A stretch of DNA of 64,000 nt. Source: Actinernus sp. WN-2022 (lineage: Eukaryota; Cnidaria; Anthozoa; Actiniaria; Actinernidae). A program made the position numbers and the translations under genes. Every line of letters begins with the position of its first letter. Position 1 is the first letter of the stretch. This document shows positions 24,512 to 34,572 of this stretch, piece after piece. The notes below the pieces were generated by a model. It did no database searches, had not been told where the DNA came from, and saw only the letters and a list, made by a program, of their open reading frames with translations. The stretch spans positions 146,789,745-146,853,744 of the forward strand of contig JAOWCC010001589.1 of the NCBI GenBank assembly GCA_030867875.1, given 5' to 3'.

Positions 24512-25560
24512 CCTGTATCATTTTCCAGGATTAATTCCGGCGTAACCCCGGCCGTGTACACTTGTCCCAGCGAGTTCGAATACTTTTCGATGAATCCGGG
24601 ATAAAAACGAATCCGGGAATCTAAGTGGGAACGTGAAACCGGGATCATTGCATCCGATATAGTTTTCTAGTGTTTAGTTTTTTTCAAGTGTATTCCGGCT
24701 TTGTGTAGTCTCAAGCCTGCTAACAAATTGTGAGAACTAGAGAAAGCAAGGAAAGATATATAACTCAGCGCGATCAATATAAAATTCGGACCGAAATTTC
24801 TGGTCAAAATCGCGAGATAAGTGTCCGATATTTTCTTCTAGTGTGAACGCTTACGAAGTCGGGATCATTATTTTTCAAGAATCCGGGATGATTTTGAGTC
24901 GGGATTATAGTTTGCCTGAAGAAAGTATAGTTTGTGTTCTACAGACTACACGACGCTAGGAAATAGTAATAAACAAATAAAGTACGTAATCGGTGAAAAT
25001 ATTATATTTTTATCAAATTGTAATTCTAATTACAACACTAACAGTAATTTAGAGAATAATTGATTCTAAAAAGTACAAACATACATGACTACATGAGGAC
25101 GGACACGAATCTCGATGTCTTTCGCTTGGGAAAGCACAGGTAGCCCACACATGACCACAGGGAGTCCACTGCAAGATTAGGATGCGTTCTCCTTCGTCGA
25201 ACACAATTGTGATTATTTTCATTAGACATTATTATCGAAGTCAGTCGAAATAGTATACTTGAAACCTTTTTCTGGGTTGTAAAATGTCTAAAAATACTCA
25301 AAATCTGAAATGGCTAGATCGCAGAATACCCCACCACTTGAAAAGCCCTAACAGATTGTGCGAAATTATATCCATTTAGCTCAGGTGTATTTAGACTCGT
25401 CGTTTGAATGATTTGGGGTTGGAAGTATAGTGGTTTTAATAAAATCAAGGGTACTGTACATGCTGTTGCTCATTGTCGCTGATATTTACTAGCAACACTG
25501 TCTAATCTACATGTAAGTTTCAAGGTTAGTGTTTTCGACTCAATTTACATGTACTGTAAA

Positions 25561-25688
25561 TGAAGGGCTGTGTGTAAAAAGGTGTAAGTGATTCTCAATC
25601 ACATTCTAAATTCTCCCTTAGAAAACAAAGAAATTGAAGGAGAAGTTGATCAAGAGCCACTTACGCCCTTTTTGCACACAGCCCTTCA
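25561..25688. mobile_element. 128-bp foldback MITE
   Basis: TGAAGGGCTGTGTGTAAAAA at the left pairs with TTTTTGCACACAGCCCTTCA at the right with one mismatch, followed by a further GGTGTAAGTG / CACTTACGCC match. Confidence 0.8.
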
Positions 25689-25958
25689 AATATACATGAT
25701 AACTATTCTAAAATAATACAAAAAGTAGGTTTAAGATAAAAAAAAAAATATAATATGCATATCTAGACAAAGAGATACATGTAATATAGAGTACATTGAG
25801 TACAGGAAATCATTGTAGCAAAAGCTAAACAATGTCCACAAATAAGCAATATTCTACCAGCAACAGGTGTAGGTTGTCACGAGATTTTACGCACATTGAA
25901 AAAAATCCACACACTTTCACTACATTCAATATTTACAACTCGCATGTTGATATTTACA

Positions 25959-26101
25959 GAGGGAGGAAAACCGGAGAACAACATTGAAAGCGTGGATGAT
26001 AATCAACAAACTGAACTCCCACATAATGGTGTATCCGGGATTCGAACCCGAGTCACAATAGTGAGAGGCGAGCACTAATACACGCTGTGCCACGCAGCTC
26101 T
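25959..26101. repeat. tRNA-derived SINE-like fragment
   Basis: GAGGGAGGAAAACCGGAGAAC followed by CAACAAACTGAACTC, then GGGATTCGAACCC, and a GTGCCACGCAGCTC tail. The B-box-like core and fixed order match the fragments at 30600-30720 and inside the 960-bp repeats, so all belong to one SINE-like superfamily. Confidence 0.6.
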
Positions 26102-27784
26102 TACATAAGCCTAATATAAGCCTGATTGAGCTAACCAGGATTAAGGGTTTGAAGGGTTTGTTAGTGCATTTCTAACTAGTTGTAATATTAGAGTGCAGAA
26201 TGACATGTTTTACCAAAAGAACCAGAATCCTCCGGATTAGATGCTAATCAGGCTTCAAACAAGGGCTCTGCTATAGTTTTCAAGTTTTAGGAAAAAGGGA
26301 TAAAATACTTGAGAGATTAAAATAATATGACATATTGACCTTTTTAATATCCATAAAACTTCACAGTCCTATAAATTTTATCTTACCCTATTCATTTCTG
26401 GCCTTGTAGTCATAATACATGATCCCAGCTACCAGTACATTTACCTTAGTATTTAGAGGGGGTGGGGATACACAGCAAGAATGGTGTATGCGATTTGCTT
26501 TGGTATTTCAGAAGTTCTAATCAGAAAAAAAATCAGAACAATATTATTACATGTACACTGTAACTTAGGTAACTCCAGTAGAATATAGCAAATTAATATT
26601 GCCTGGTTCAAAAAATACTATTGATTTTGAGGGTCAGTGTTATCTTCCCCCAGAATTAAAAATATATATGTGTTTTTCGTGATCCAACATTTTGCTGGAG
26701 CCAATCGGCTATCTTTCGGACCAATTTATTTGACATAATATATTGGATCCAAGCATTGTACCCAACCTGACCGAGGCCTGAGGTTATTCTCTAAGTGAAA
26801 GGAGGCCTTTGTTACATTTAATAAATCAGTAATTCGTTAATATGTATATTTCTGATTTACCTGACAGAAGGGAAATAGATAGGCAGTATCCCACAGGTTG
26901 TATCACATTTTTTTTCCACTGCCATGTGCTGTATTCGCACTCTGAACAGATTTGCCACCAAAATATTGTGATGCAGCACATGTGCCAAGTGAGGTGTTTT
27001 CTTTATTTAGTTTGGCATGGGATAAAATAGTTATGCAATGTTTTCTTGTGGTATGCCATGAATATTCCACTCCCCCCCCCCCCCAACTGCTAAATAATGT
27101 ACGGTCCCTAAGAGCTTGTGTGTATACTGAAAAATCAAGTTACTAACATTTCAGGATTAGTATGCAATTAACAGGGGACTTTAATAATCTTTGTGTGTCT
27201 GTAACAAGCTAAAAAATATTCAATACAAAGTTGGTAGTCACTTTGTATTATTTGTATTTGCATTCATGTAGACACTCATAGAATCTGCAAACAAATGCAG
27301 GTTTAGTAAAACTAAAAGTGGAAACAACAATATAGATGATATTGATAACTAATGTCTTAGTCTTGATTTGTCCAGAAACCCATATAGCTGCATATACTGT
27401 GCTGTCATTGGGGTATCATAACTTTATCTTTCAAGCACACAGAGTTATGGCATTGGATTTTGATACAGATCAACCTCCAAAATTTCCCGATCTACACAAA
27501 ATAATCTTTGAAAATGTGAAGGAGGTGATGAATGTCACCCTCTCTAAAGCAGACAATTCCCATTTATCTGCAAATATACCACAGTGGTGATTATTTATTG
27601 CCCATTTCTTGGCAAAGTCCATACTTCCTCTTCCCACACTTAACCGCTTAAAGAAAACAATGTACACCCTTTTCCTGAAACAAATAGAAGAATATTTCTT
27701 ATCAAAGGTACAAAAAAAGGAAAGCAACCTAAAATATGACACTGGAGGTATAGTGTTTAATTTAATTAAACTACCACTGTCCAA

Positions 27785-28826
27785 TCACGGTGGGCACAAA
27801 CGACCATAAAAACGGCATCAGTTCTATATTTTAAAAAGTTTTCAATGCAGACGATTGAATTTTGGTAGAAGGATGTAGAATCGCAAAAGGAATATAACCT
27901 GATTTTTTAAGCTATGTTACTACCATCATGACGTCACAATGACGTCATTTACCCATTTGTAATACGTTTCTTGCAACTGATCATTATCTCTAAAAACGAA
28001 ATGTCGTATATTGTTAAAACCTACTCGTGATGAGAATGAAGGAATCGAAAACCCGATGTCGATTGGTTAAGGAAATCAAAAGTTATGAAAGTTTGAATTT
28101 TGTCCTTTTTACCGCCAAACTTTGGCGTTAAATAAACACCACAAAAGCATTTATAAAAACATCGCTTCATTCAATTTTTAGAGTTGTAAATATTTTTGCA
28201 TGACATTTTGTCCAATCATAAAACACGTTGGTGGCTAAAATGGTATGTTTTTTTTATTTAGATTTTTTGTCCATAACCGGCTTAAAATTGAAGTCATATT
28301 TTCAGCAACGTCATTATGACGTCATACTTTTTTATACATGCCCTTAGAAAAAATTATTTGAGTGATTTTCGAGTTTTAGTGATGAAATGCGCTAGTCTGG
28401 CACTCAAAACCCACATTCTTTTCTTTTCTTGATTTTTTAACAATAGGCAGCCTTATTTAGGTATGACACCTGACGTCACTAAATATGACGTCATATCAAC
28501 AGTCATTCCTCTATAACTTTTGCTATAATAGTCGTAGAACGTTCAAATTTGCGCCAAAGGAATGTGTGTCATGAAGGCCCTTTGATGGTGTAGTCTGTTT
28601 GTAACATCTATTAAAGGGGGAATTTTACCAAAAAAGGAGGCATCACTTATGACGTCACACAACGTCATCATACTAACATAAAATACCTAAAATATGTAGT
28701 TTCATTTTGTTAACAAGTCACCAACATTTCTTCAAATTGAGACTATAAGTAAAGAAATGGTTTTAATTTTAATTATTTGTCCACGCTCACTGATGCCGAT
28801 TTTGACGTACTTTATGCCCGACGTGA
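27785..28826. mobile_element. 1042-bp MITE, relative of 7474-8337, rich in CRE sites
   Basis: The left end TCACGGTGGGCACAAACGAC and the inverted right end TCACGTCGGGCATAAAG share their first bases and the later CGGCATCAGT block. The left end is nearly identical to the TIR of the 7.5 kb MITE. The interior carries at least five TGACGTCA or near-identical sites (about 27930, 27941, 28317, 28471, 28487 and 28650). No coding capacity. Confidence 0.7.
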
Positions 28827-29845
28827 ATTGTGCACCTTTTACATTGTAGGGGAAGGGGGTGGCTATTAAAAAGTCCTGTGGGAAAGGGGAAAATGCTGAA
28901 AAGAGAAAGTGCATGCACATTAAAAACAATTCTGCATACTCTGAGTGACTACAAATGACAATTTGTGCAAGATAAATATCCCCCTAGCCATTTCCTATTT
29001 AATGAACAGCTTGCACTCATAATTTGCTATAAAAAAAAACATTCAAAGGATGTATTTCTTTTGCCATGCAGCTAATGGAAATAGATAATATTGCAGCAAT
29101 CCTCTTGGGTAAACTGTACTGGAATAATGATGTAATGAACGATAGAGAAAATATGTGCTCATTGTCCCAACAACAACAACCTGAGCACTTTATGCGATTC
29201 TGGACAACTTGTACGTCATGTTCGAGCCGCCAATTCCCTATAAACGAATTTTCTATTAGGAACAACGTAAAAATGGACTGATTGTGCTAAAACTAGTTGC
29301 CTTATTTTAGCTTACCTTATTTTTTAGTTTTGCTTCTGTCATATAAAGCTCAAAGGTTTTGATACATTTGGCCTTGTTCTCGCGTTAACTTTATATACAT
29401 GCAAGTACCCCTTCCTCCATTCGTGGCACATTGACTTTGGTACTGCACTTGGCTTTGTTATTATGGTTCTTGGGTAGTAAAAGGAAAAGGTAAACACCGA
29501 CAGCGACCATTACGAATCAAGAGAATGAGTAAATTAAACTTTAGTTTTCTCCGGCCTGATTCTCACAAATGTTTATTTCGCCTGCAACAAAATTTTGGAG
29601 CCGTAAGCACTCTAACTACGTTGTTAATCTTCTACCAACACCACACGATTGATAACGAAGAGTTGATTTATACCAGTTTCCGTGTTTTGCTAACATGCAA
29701 ACAAATGACAAAGGCGATGTTCTACTTCGGCACAGAGAGAATTCGCACGCGAGGCGAAAACAATAGAAGCCTCGGTTTCATGTAAATCAAAACAAAAACA
29801 GAGGCGCGCAAAGCACCAAGGTCCGTACTGGGCCTTTAAGTTGCC
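28827..29845. other. Intergenic DNA ending in an orphan TTAA-transposon end
   Basis: At 29740-29835 the plus strand reads toward GGGCCT followed by TTAA (29836-29839). The inner sequence resembles the right end of the 18905-23424 element (CGCAAAGCA, GAGGC, TGTTTT). No matching left end was found upstream, so this is a truncated copy. No gene recognised. Confidence 0.5.
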
Positions 29846-30084
29846 ACAAGCTGTCAACGGTTGATTTGGAACAACAATCTTTGTCTGACTTTCGACGTAT
29901 TTCAACATCACAACAACCAATTCACAGGCTAAGTCATTTGCTAAATGTTCTTAATTCGATTTGGAGTGCACTCTCGTTATAGTTTTGAGACCTTCAAACT
30001 GCTACAATACGACCAACGTGTCGGCGTCTCTTCCCGATCCCAAGTGTCAATTATGCTAATTACTTAGTGTGTTCTGCTTTCGCG
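29846..30084 (+). repeat. 240-bp host repeat, left copy
   Basis: Matches 51722-51967 in inverted orientation with indels. Shared blocks include ACAAGCTGTCAACGGTT, AAGTCATTTGCTAAATGTTC, GGAGTGCACTCTCGTTATAG and TTATGCTAATTACTTAGTG. Confidence 0.8.
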
Positions 30085-30599
30085 AAGGAGGGGTTTACGT
30101 CAATCATCAGAAAATTCATATATACAAAAAGTAAAAGTTCGAGTTATGATTTCTAATAGAAAAGGAGCCTGTTAATCGTTTAAATATTTTGTTGATGAAA
30201 TTCTGGTTGCTTTGAATTCCGGGTAAATTTTGATTATATGCCGTAGAGACAAAGCATGCACCCGAGGGTGGGATTTGTGTCACGATTTAGAGTATTTGGG
30301 TATTTTGGGTATACCCCCTCCCCCAACCTCCCTGGCCGACGCTGCTTGATCTATTGCGGAATTTTACATTAATTTGAAACATTCAAGCTACAATTTGACA
30401 TTGAATTTTCAAGAGGTATACAGTCATATGACTTTCTAAGCGCTATCCTCAAAGTTTATTATAAATAACGTCAATAAGAGGGCATACCACTAAATTTTAA
30501 CGAGACCTCCAAAACAACCACTAACAGCGGCTGATGAAAGTCAGGATCCAGCTAAAGCACAGATCAAACTGATTCGAATTTAGCGTATTGGCTTTTGTA

Positions 30600-30720
30600 G
30601 AGGGAGGAAAATCGGAGAACCCGGAGCAAAACCCTCGGAGCAAGGGCGAGATACCAACAAACTCAACCTGTGACCGGGCCCCTAACCCTGGCCACAGTAT
30701 TGAGAGGAAAGTCCGCTGAT
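30600..30720. repeat. tRNA-derived SINE-like fragment
   Basis: GAGGGAGGAAAATCGGAGAA, CCAACAAACTCAACCTGTGA and CAGTATTGAGAGG appear in the same order as in the 25959-26101 copy. The B-box core is degraded. Confidence 0.55.
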
Positions 30721-30764
30721 TGTTATGGATGACGAAAAATATGGGCAATAAGAAGTCATACCAC

Positions 30765-30970
30765 CGTAAACTATCGTAATCTCTTTAAAAAAAAACGTAA
30801 ATTGTCAGGCGGTAGAGTCTTGAAAATGAGGGAAATTTTGGGTTGAAATAGTTCTTGCGCGAGCGATGACGCAATCCGTTGTATGTCCTGATTATTTCCA
30901 ATGGTAATAAGCCAATCAGAAAACGATTAACCGAGCAGTTGTAAAATTAACAAATTTACGATAGTTTACC
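30765..30970. repeat. Small TIR element next to the Polinton insertion site
   Basis: CGTAAACTATCGTAA at 30765 is inverted near 30956-30970. Its inside (GCGCGAGCGAT, TTATTTCCAATGG, GCCAATC) is partly repeated in direct orientation at 50630-50720, just beyond the right end of the Polinton. Confidence 0.5.
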
Positions 30971-31002
30971 GTGTTTTTTTCCTCTTATTTACCACGTTCT
31001 AC

Positions 31003-31008
31003 GTCATC
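31003..31008. repeat. Left 6-bp target-site duplication GTCATC
   Basis: GTCATC immediately precedes the AGTAGTAAG terminus and is exactly repeated at 50557-50562. Six base pairs is the duplication length typical of Polintons. Confidence 0.95.
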
Positions 31009-31405
31009 AGTAGTAAGTAGGCTCACTTGGCGGTCAAAGCGAGCCTCCTGATTGGCCGAGACAGGGTGCGGGGCTTAAAACGACGCCATTACGCACGTGG
31101 CGTCCCAAAATGACGTCACAGCGCATGGGGTGCCGCCAAACTGGTCCCCCCAGTTGGCGGCCAAAGCCAGACGTGGGATTGGTCGGAAGTTTAGGCTTAA
31201 AATGACGTCACAGCACGTGGCGCCGCCAAACCTATCCCCCCAGCGGGGGCCCCCAAGGGAGGTTTGGCCGGAAGTGGAGCCCCGCCAGGGCCGAAGGGGT
31301 GTTTGGAGACCCAAGCCAGGCCTGGGAATGGTCGGCCGTGTCGGGCGTTCGGGAGGGGCTCGGCGGGGCGTCGGGGGAGGGCCAGGGCGGGGATTGATCG
31401 GCGGG
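31009..31405 (+). repeat. Polinton left terminal inverted repeat
   Basis: About 400 bp, GC-rich, near-identical to the inverted right end for the first 300 or so bases, then imperfect to about 31405. It contains a 92-bp internal duplication with AAATGACGTCACAGC at 31107 and 31199 and CACGTGG boxes. A further TIR-homologous block of about 76 bp lies at 31562-31637, paired with 49666-49742. Frames across it are mirrored in the right arm and are composition artefacts. Confidence 0.95.
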
Positions 31406-31640
31406 AGGTCCCCAGGGGGGTCCCCCTGCGGGGAATGTGTGGAGTCCAGTAGAGACATCCTCCAGACCCCCTATTGGGTCAACGGCCGAGGATCCCCCAC
31501 CCTCCCCACCCCCCTATAGCCATTCCGACCCGAGCCAAGTACCGGCCCCACGTGAGCTATTGAACCAAGAAGACCTAGATTTTGGGGACAAGCCGGCCCC
31601 CCGGGATTTTACCCTTGTGGTCGGAAGCAACCCCTATACC

Positions 31641-31750
31641 TTGTGGCCTTATGGGAAGCAACCACTATGTCGTACCTTGTGGCCTTATGGGATTCAACCA
31701 CTATGTCCTAAGCTACTTTGTGGCCTTATGGGATTCAACCACTATGTCAT
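31641..31750. repeat. Three-copy minisatellite
   Basis: The unit TTGTGGCCTTATGGGA followed by CAACCACTATGTC starts at 31641, 31677 and 31718 (spacing 36 and 41 bp). It is absent from the mirrored position in the right arm. Confidence 0.85.
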
Positions 31751-32620
31751 AAGGAGACAATAAAATAGACTTGTGTTTGGTTATAACAACTTTGTTTCCG
31801 GTAAATTAAAATTAAAATTACAATGGCGGTGGGACATTTCACCCTCACCAAACGAACAGACATTAATACAAGTAATAAGAAATTTTTACAATAAAAACAT
31901 TTAAAAAGAAATTAATAAAAAACTAATTACATATTTACAGACCACCGAGGGCCCGTCCAAGAGAGAGAAAATAGTCGAAACTTTGTGAGCATTCGCCCTA
32001 GTATTTAAATAAACATATGTTTGAAAAATAGTTTTAAAAAAAAAGTGAACCAGTCGCTCTATTATTTTATGAAAAATGATTTTAAAAAGGTGAAATAAAT
32101 GTATGTTTGAAAAATAGTTTAAAAAAAAAGTGAGCCAGTCGCTCTATTGTTTTATGAAAAATGGTAGTTAAAAAGGTGAGCCAATCGCTCTACTCTATGA
32201 AAATGGTATCAGATATTAATACAAGTGTATTTGAAATAATAATAATAATAATCAAAGGTATCTTTTCAACCAAAATATAAAAATATAAAAATATAAAAAA
32301 CTATATACATATATACAGGCCACCGAGGGCCCGTCCAAGAGAGAGAAAATAGCCGAAACTTTGTGAGCATTCGCTCTAGTATTTTATGAAAAATGATTTT
32401 AAAAAGGTGAAATAAACGTATGTTCGAAAAATAGTTTTAAAAAAAAGTGAGCCAGTCGCTCTATTATTTTATGAAAAATGGTTGTTAAAAAGGTGAGCTA
32501 ATCGCTCTACTCTATGTAAATTTAGAAACGTGAGCCAGTCGCTCTATTATTTTATGAAAATGATTTTTAAAAATTGAGCAAAACGCTCTAATAATTGTTA
32601 AAAATTGAAAAAGATCATTC
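31751..32620. repeat. AT-rich irregular tandem repeats inside the Polinton
   Basis: Repeated words such as GTGAGCCAGTCGCTCTATT, TTTTATGAAAAATG and TTTTAAAAAGGTGA recur many times. A longer block with CACCGAGGGCCCGTCCAAGA is present at about 31942 and again at about 32321. No gene is supported. It lies downstream of the last RING-like exon and may contain 3' untranslated sequence, or act as an origin or regulatory array; neither is shown. Confidence 0.7.
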
Positions 32621-32635
32621 CCGTGGCGTAAACTT

Positions 32636-32905
32636 TTAATACACGATATTGTAATTTTTGCTGTGCAACACATTTATTGGTAAACAAATAATACTAAAAT
32701 TACGGCCATGATGAAAAATAATTATACTTCCCGATTTCACATAAAATTGGTGGTAAAATTTTGAATGGCAATAATAACACCGAGGGGTGGTGTGTCTTTT
32801 TAAAAATTTCGAGAGTCTGGCTATAAAACATGCGGCACACAGGGTACCCCCACAACAGGGTAGAGGAGGCAATTGCTGTTCTCGTAAGGCATTGCATCTC
32901 AAACA
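32636..32905 (-). CDS. RING-like zinc-binding terminal exon B (alternative 3' exon)
   Basis: An 89-codon open frame begins directly after a good acceptor (pyrimidine tract and TTTAG, ending at 32906). It has no ATG of its own at the start, so it is most simply a spliced exon. Cysteines are spaced C-x2-C, then LPCCGGTLCAAC, then CYYC, resembling a compact RING finger with Cys in place of the usual His. A hydrophobic C-terminal part (QFYVKSGSIIIF) follows. It is clearly paralogous to exon A at 33266-32988 over its whole length. RING fingers often act as ubiquitin ligases, but a function here is inference. The acceptor is phase 0, matching the leader exon that ends at 34040. Confidence 0.6.
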   Translation of the reverse strand, partial: CLRCNALREQQLPPLPCCGGTLCAACFIARLSKFLKRHTTPRCYYCHSKFYHQFYVKSGSIIIFHHGRNFSIICLPINVLHSKNYNIVY

Positions 32906-32987
32906 CTAAAAAAGAAAAAAAATTTAGGGCTACTAAAAACGTACGCCACGGGATCTATCCAGTAAATCTATGGCGTAAACTTTTCCT

Positions 32988-33266
32988 TCAAAGATGAGGG
33001 TAAACCATCTCATAATGGCGTTTGTAATAATAATCAATAGGTAAAGCGGCACTTGCAAATGTGGTGCCATGTCTAAAGACGATAACGCTACCAGAGGTAA
33101 CATAAAATTGATGATGAATCCTCGAATCACAATAAAAACAACGGGGGAGATCCCCTTTCGTTAATATCTTGTACATCACGGTTACGAAGCATGAAGGGCA
33201 CATGGTTTCTCCGCAACAAGGGAGAGGGGGTAGCTGATTCTCCGGGAGAAAGTTGCATTTTAAACA
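32988..33266 (-). CDS. RING-like zinc-binding terminal exon A (alternative 3' exon)
   Basis: A 92-codon frame starts after the acceptor TTTTATAG (intron end 33267) with TGT TTA AAA TGC, the same opening as exon B. The order is C-x2-C, LPCCGETMCPSC, PRCFYC and QFYVTSGSVIVFRHG. Exons A and B are a tandem duplication that kept the acceptor and reading phase. An internal ATG at 33203 lies after the first cysteines, so starting there would lose part of the putative zinc site, which favours a spliced start. The stop is at 32988, followed directly by more intron-like DNA and exon B. Confidence 0.6.
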   Translation of the reverse strand, partial: CLKCNFLPENQLPPLPCCGETMCPSCFVTVMYKILTKGDLPRCFYCDSRIHHQFYVTSGSVIVFRHGTTFASAALPIDYYYKRHYEMVYPHL

Positions 33267-33291
33267 CTATAAAATAAAAAATAAAAAGGAG

Positions 33292-33783
33292 TCAACACTC
33301 AATATGAAAGAAAAGTTTACGCCACGGAAAGCGTCCCCACCCCTCGTCCCACACATCAGAAAAAATAGGATGGTGGGGACACCGTTGATACATAACCCCT
33401 ATGCTGCAATGGCGTATGCAAATGAGTCTATTGCAATGACATAGGTTACACCAATAAAAATTATATTCGGTCAGAGGCTCAATAAGATGGGCGGCCTCAA
33501 TGGGGGCTATTCCCCGAAAGCGTTTGTTGTGGGGCAATTCGTAAAAACTGCCATCCCAATAATAACTCGATTCGAAATCCCACGCCTCGAGGCAGGTGAC
33601 TAAGAGTAAGGAGGGAAAAAATAGTTGGTAGTGTTTCGCCTTTCGCTTCTCTGCCCGCTGTTGTCCACAGACGTAGGCCCCTATCCTCGCAAGGATATCC
33701 AATGGCAATCCGGTTTTTCTTAGGCAAATAGCGTGGGAAATGAAATGCCTGTCTGTCAAATTCGTAGCGGCGGGTAAATAAGT
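33292..33783 (-). CDS. Cys/His-rich terminal exon of the spliced leader gene
   Basis: Opens after the acceptor TTCCGAACAG (intron end 33784) in phase 0 and continues 163 codons to a stop at 33292. The N-terminal part has LPLDILARIGAYV, which looks like a short helix. The C-terminal part is rich in Cys and His (WCNLCHC, CIRHC, CPHHP), suggesting metal binding. No family recognised. Joined to the exons at 34174-34142 and 34075-34040 it would have a proper ATG and unbroken phase. The first in-frame Met inside the exon is not an ATG. Confidence 0.6.
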   Translation of the reverse strand, partial: TYLPAATNLTDRHFISHAICLRKTGLPLDILARIGAYVCGQQRAEKRKAKHYQLFFPSLLLVTCLEAWDFESSYYWDGSFYELPHNKRFRGIAPIEAAHLIEPLTEYNFYWCNLCHCNRLICIRHCSIGVMYQRCPHHPIFSDVWDEGWGRFPWRKLFFHIEC

Positions 33784-34039
33784 CTGTTCGGAAAAGAAAA
33801 ATTAAAAAAAAATTAAAATAAATAAAAACCGAATACTGTTTTAGAGACATTAGTTCGCTAGAGGCGCTCTGACGAGAGCGGAGATCCCCCCGGTGGGGAC
33901 TCGAAAAAATCTTATAAAAAATAACCCAATTAAACTTTACTCAATGGGGAAATGTTTGCCAATAAAATGGACGGCCCTGTGAAGCAGGTACCGAACGTTA
34001 ACACTGTTTTAGGGAGGTGGGAGAACATCCACAACTTAC

Positions 34040-34475
34040 TTGAGCCAGGTTGAGTTGTCGTGCGCCGTTGATATTCTAGAAAAACAAAAGAAAAATTAGC
34101 GGTGGTGATCCTTGACAAAAAGAAAAGTCGCAGGATAGTACCTCTCTCTCCCGGACGGGTCTTCGGGCAGCCATGATTGTTCTGTTGTTGTTTGTCTGGT
34201 GAAACAAAAAGGAAAAACCAAAGAAGAAAATATTAGTAAAACCTCAGGTTGAATCTCTAGAGAGAATTTTGTGTAAAACTCACCTGTTGTTCTTGTCGCT
34301 GTGGTTGTTGTTGTTGTTCGACTGAGGAAATAAAAAGAAAAAACAAAGAAGAAAATATTAGTCAAGTAAAACCAAAGAAGAAGAAAAGATTAGTCAAGGC
34401 TCAGGGTGAATTTCAAGAGAAACTTTTGTGTAAACTTACCGGTTGAGTGGCTGGTTCAACTGTGCCGAAGTTAGT
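34040..34475 (-). other. Multi-exon leader with the start codon in its third exon
   Basis: Four short exons with consensus boundaries on the minus strand. Exon 1 runs from about 34465 to 34440 (donor GTAAGT), exon 2 from 34321 to 34284 (donor GTGAGT) and exon 3 from 34195 to 34142 (donor GTACTA). Exon 4 runs from 34075 to 34040 (donor GTAAGT). The first ATG is at 34174 in exon 3. Exon 3 contributes 11 codons and exon 4 exactly 12, so the leader ends in phase 0, compatible with all three downstream acceptors (33784, 33267, 32906). Introns 1 and 2 are homologous to each other. The short untranslated leaders recall adenovirus late leaders in layout only. Confidence 0.6.
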
Positions 34476-34486
34476 TTGGGGTCAGC

Positions 34487-34572
34487 ATTTATAGAAAAAA
34501 TGAGGGACTGTGATTGGTGCCCTAAGCGCTGCCTACGATTGGTTCGCTAAGCGGAGTGAACGCTGTGATTGG
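34487..34572 (-). promoter_or_regulatory. Minus-strand promoter: TATA box plus three CCAAT boxes
   Basis: On the minus strand TATAAAT occupies 34493-34487, about 25-30 bases before the likely start of leader exon 1. Upstream, ATTGG on the plus strand (CCAAT on the minus) occurs at 34513-34517, 34538-34542 and 34568-34572, spaced 25-30 bp. Confidence 0.65.

Larger units (their letters stand above)
24512..27784. other. Intergenic DNA with small repeats
   Basis: No gene recognised. It holds the foldback at 25561-25688, a tRNA-derived repeat at 25959-26101 and a C-run near 27073. Short plus-strand frames around 27336-27800 look faintly protein-like but lack any domain I know. Confidence 0.45.

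Noticed and set aside
31097..31519. 140-codon frame in the left TIR and its mirror in the right TIR
   Set aside because: The frame is repeated because the TIR is repeated; it is GC-rich with Pro/Arg/Gly bias and diverges into unrelated frames on each side.
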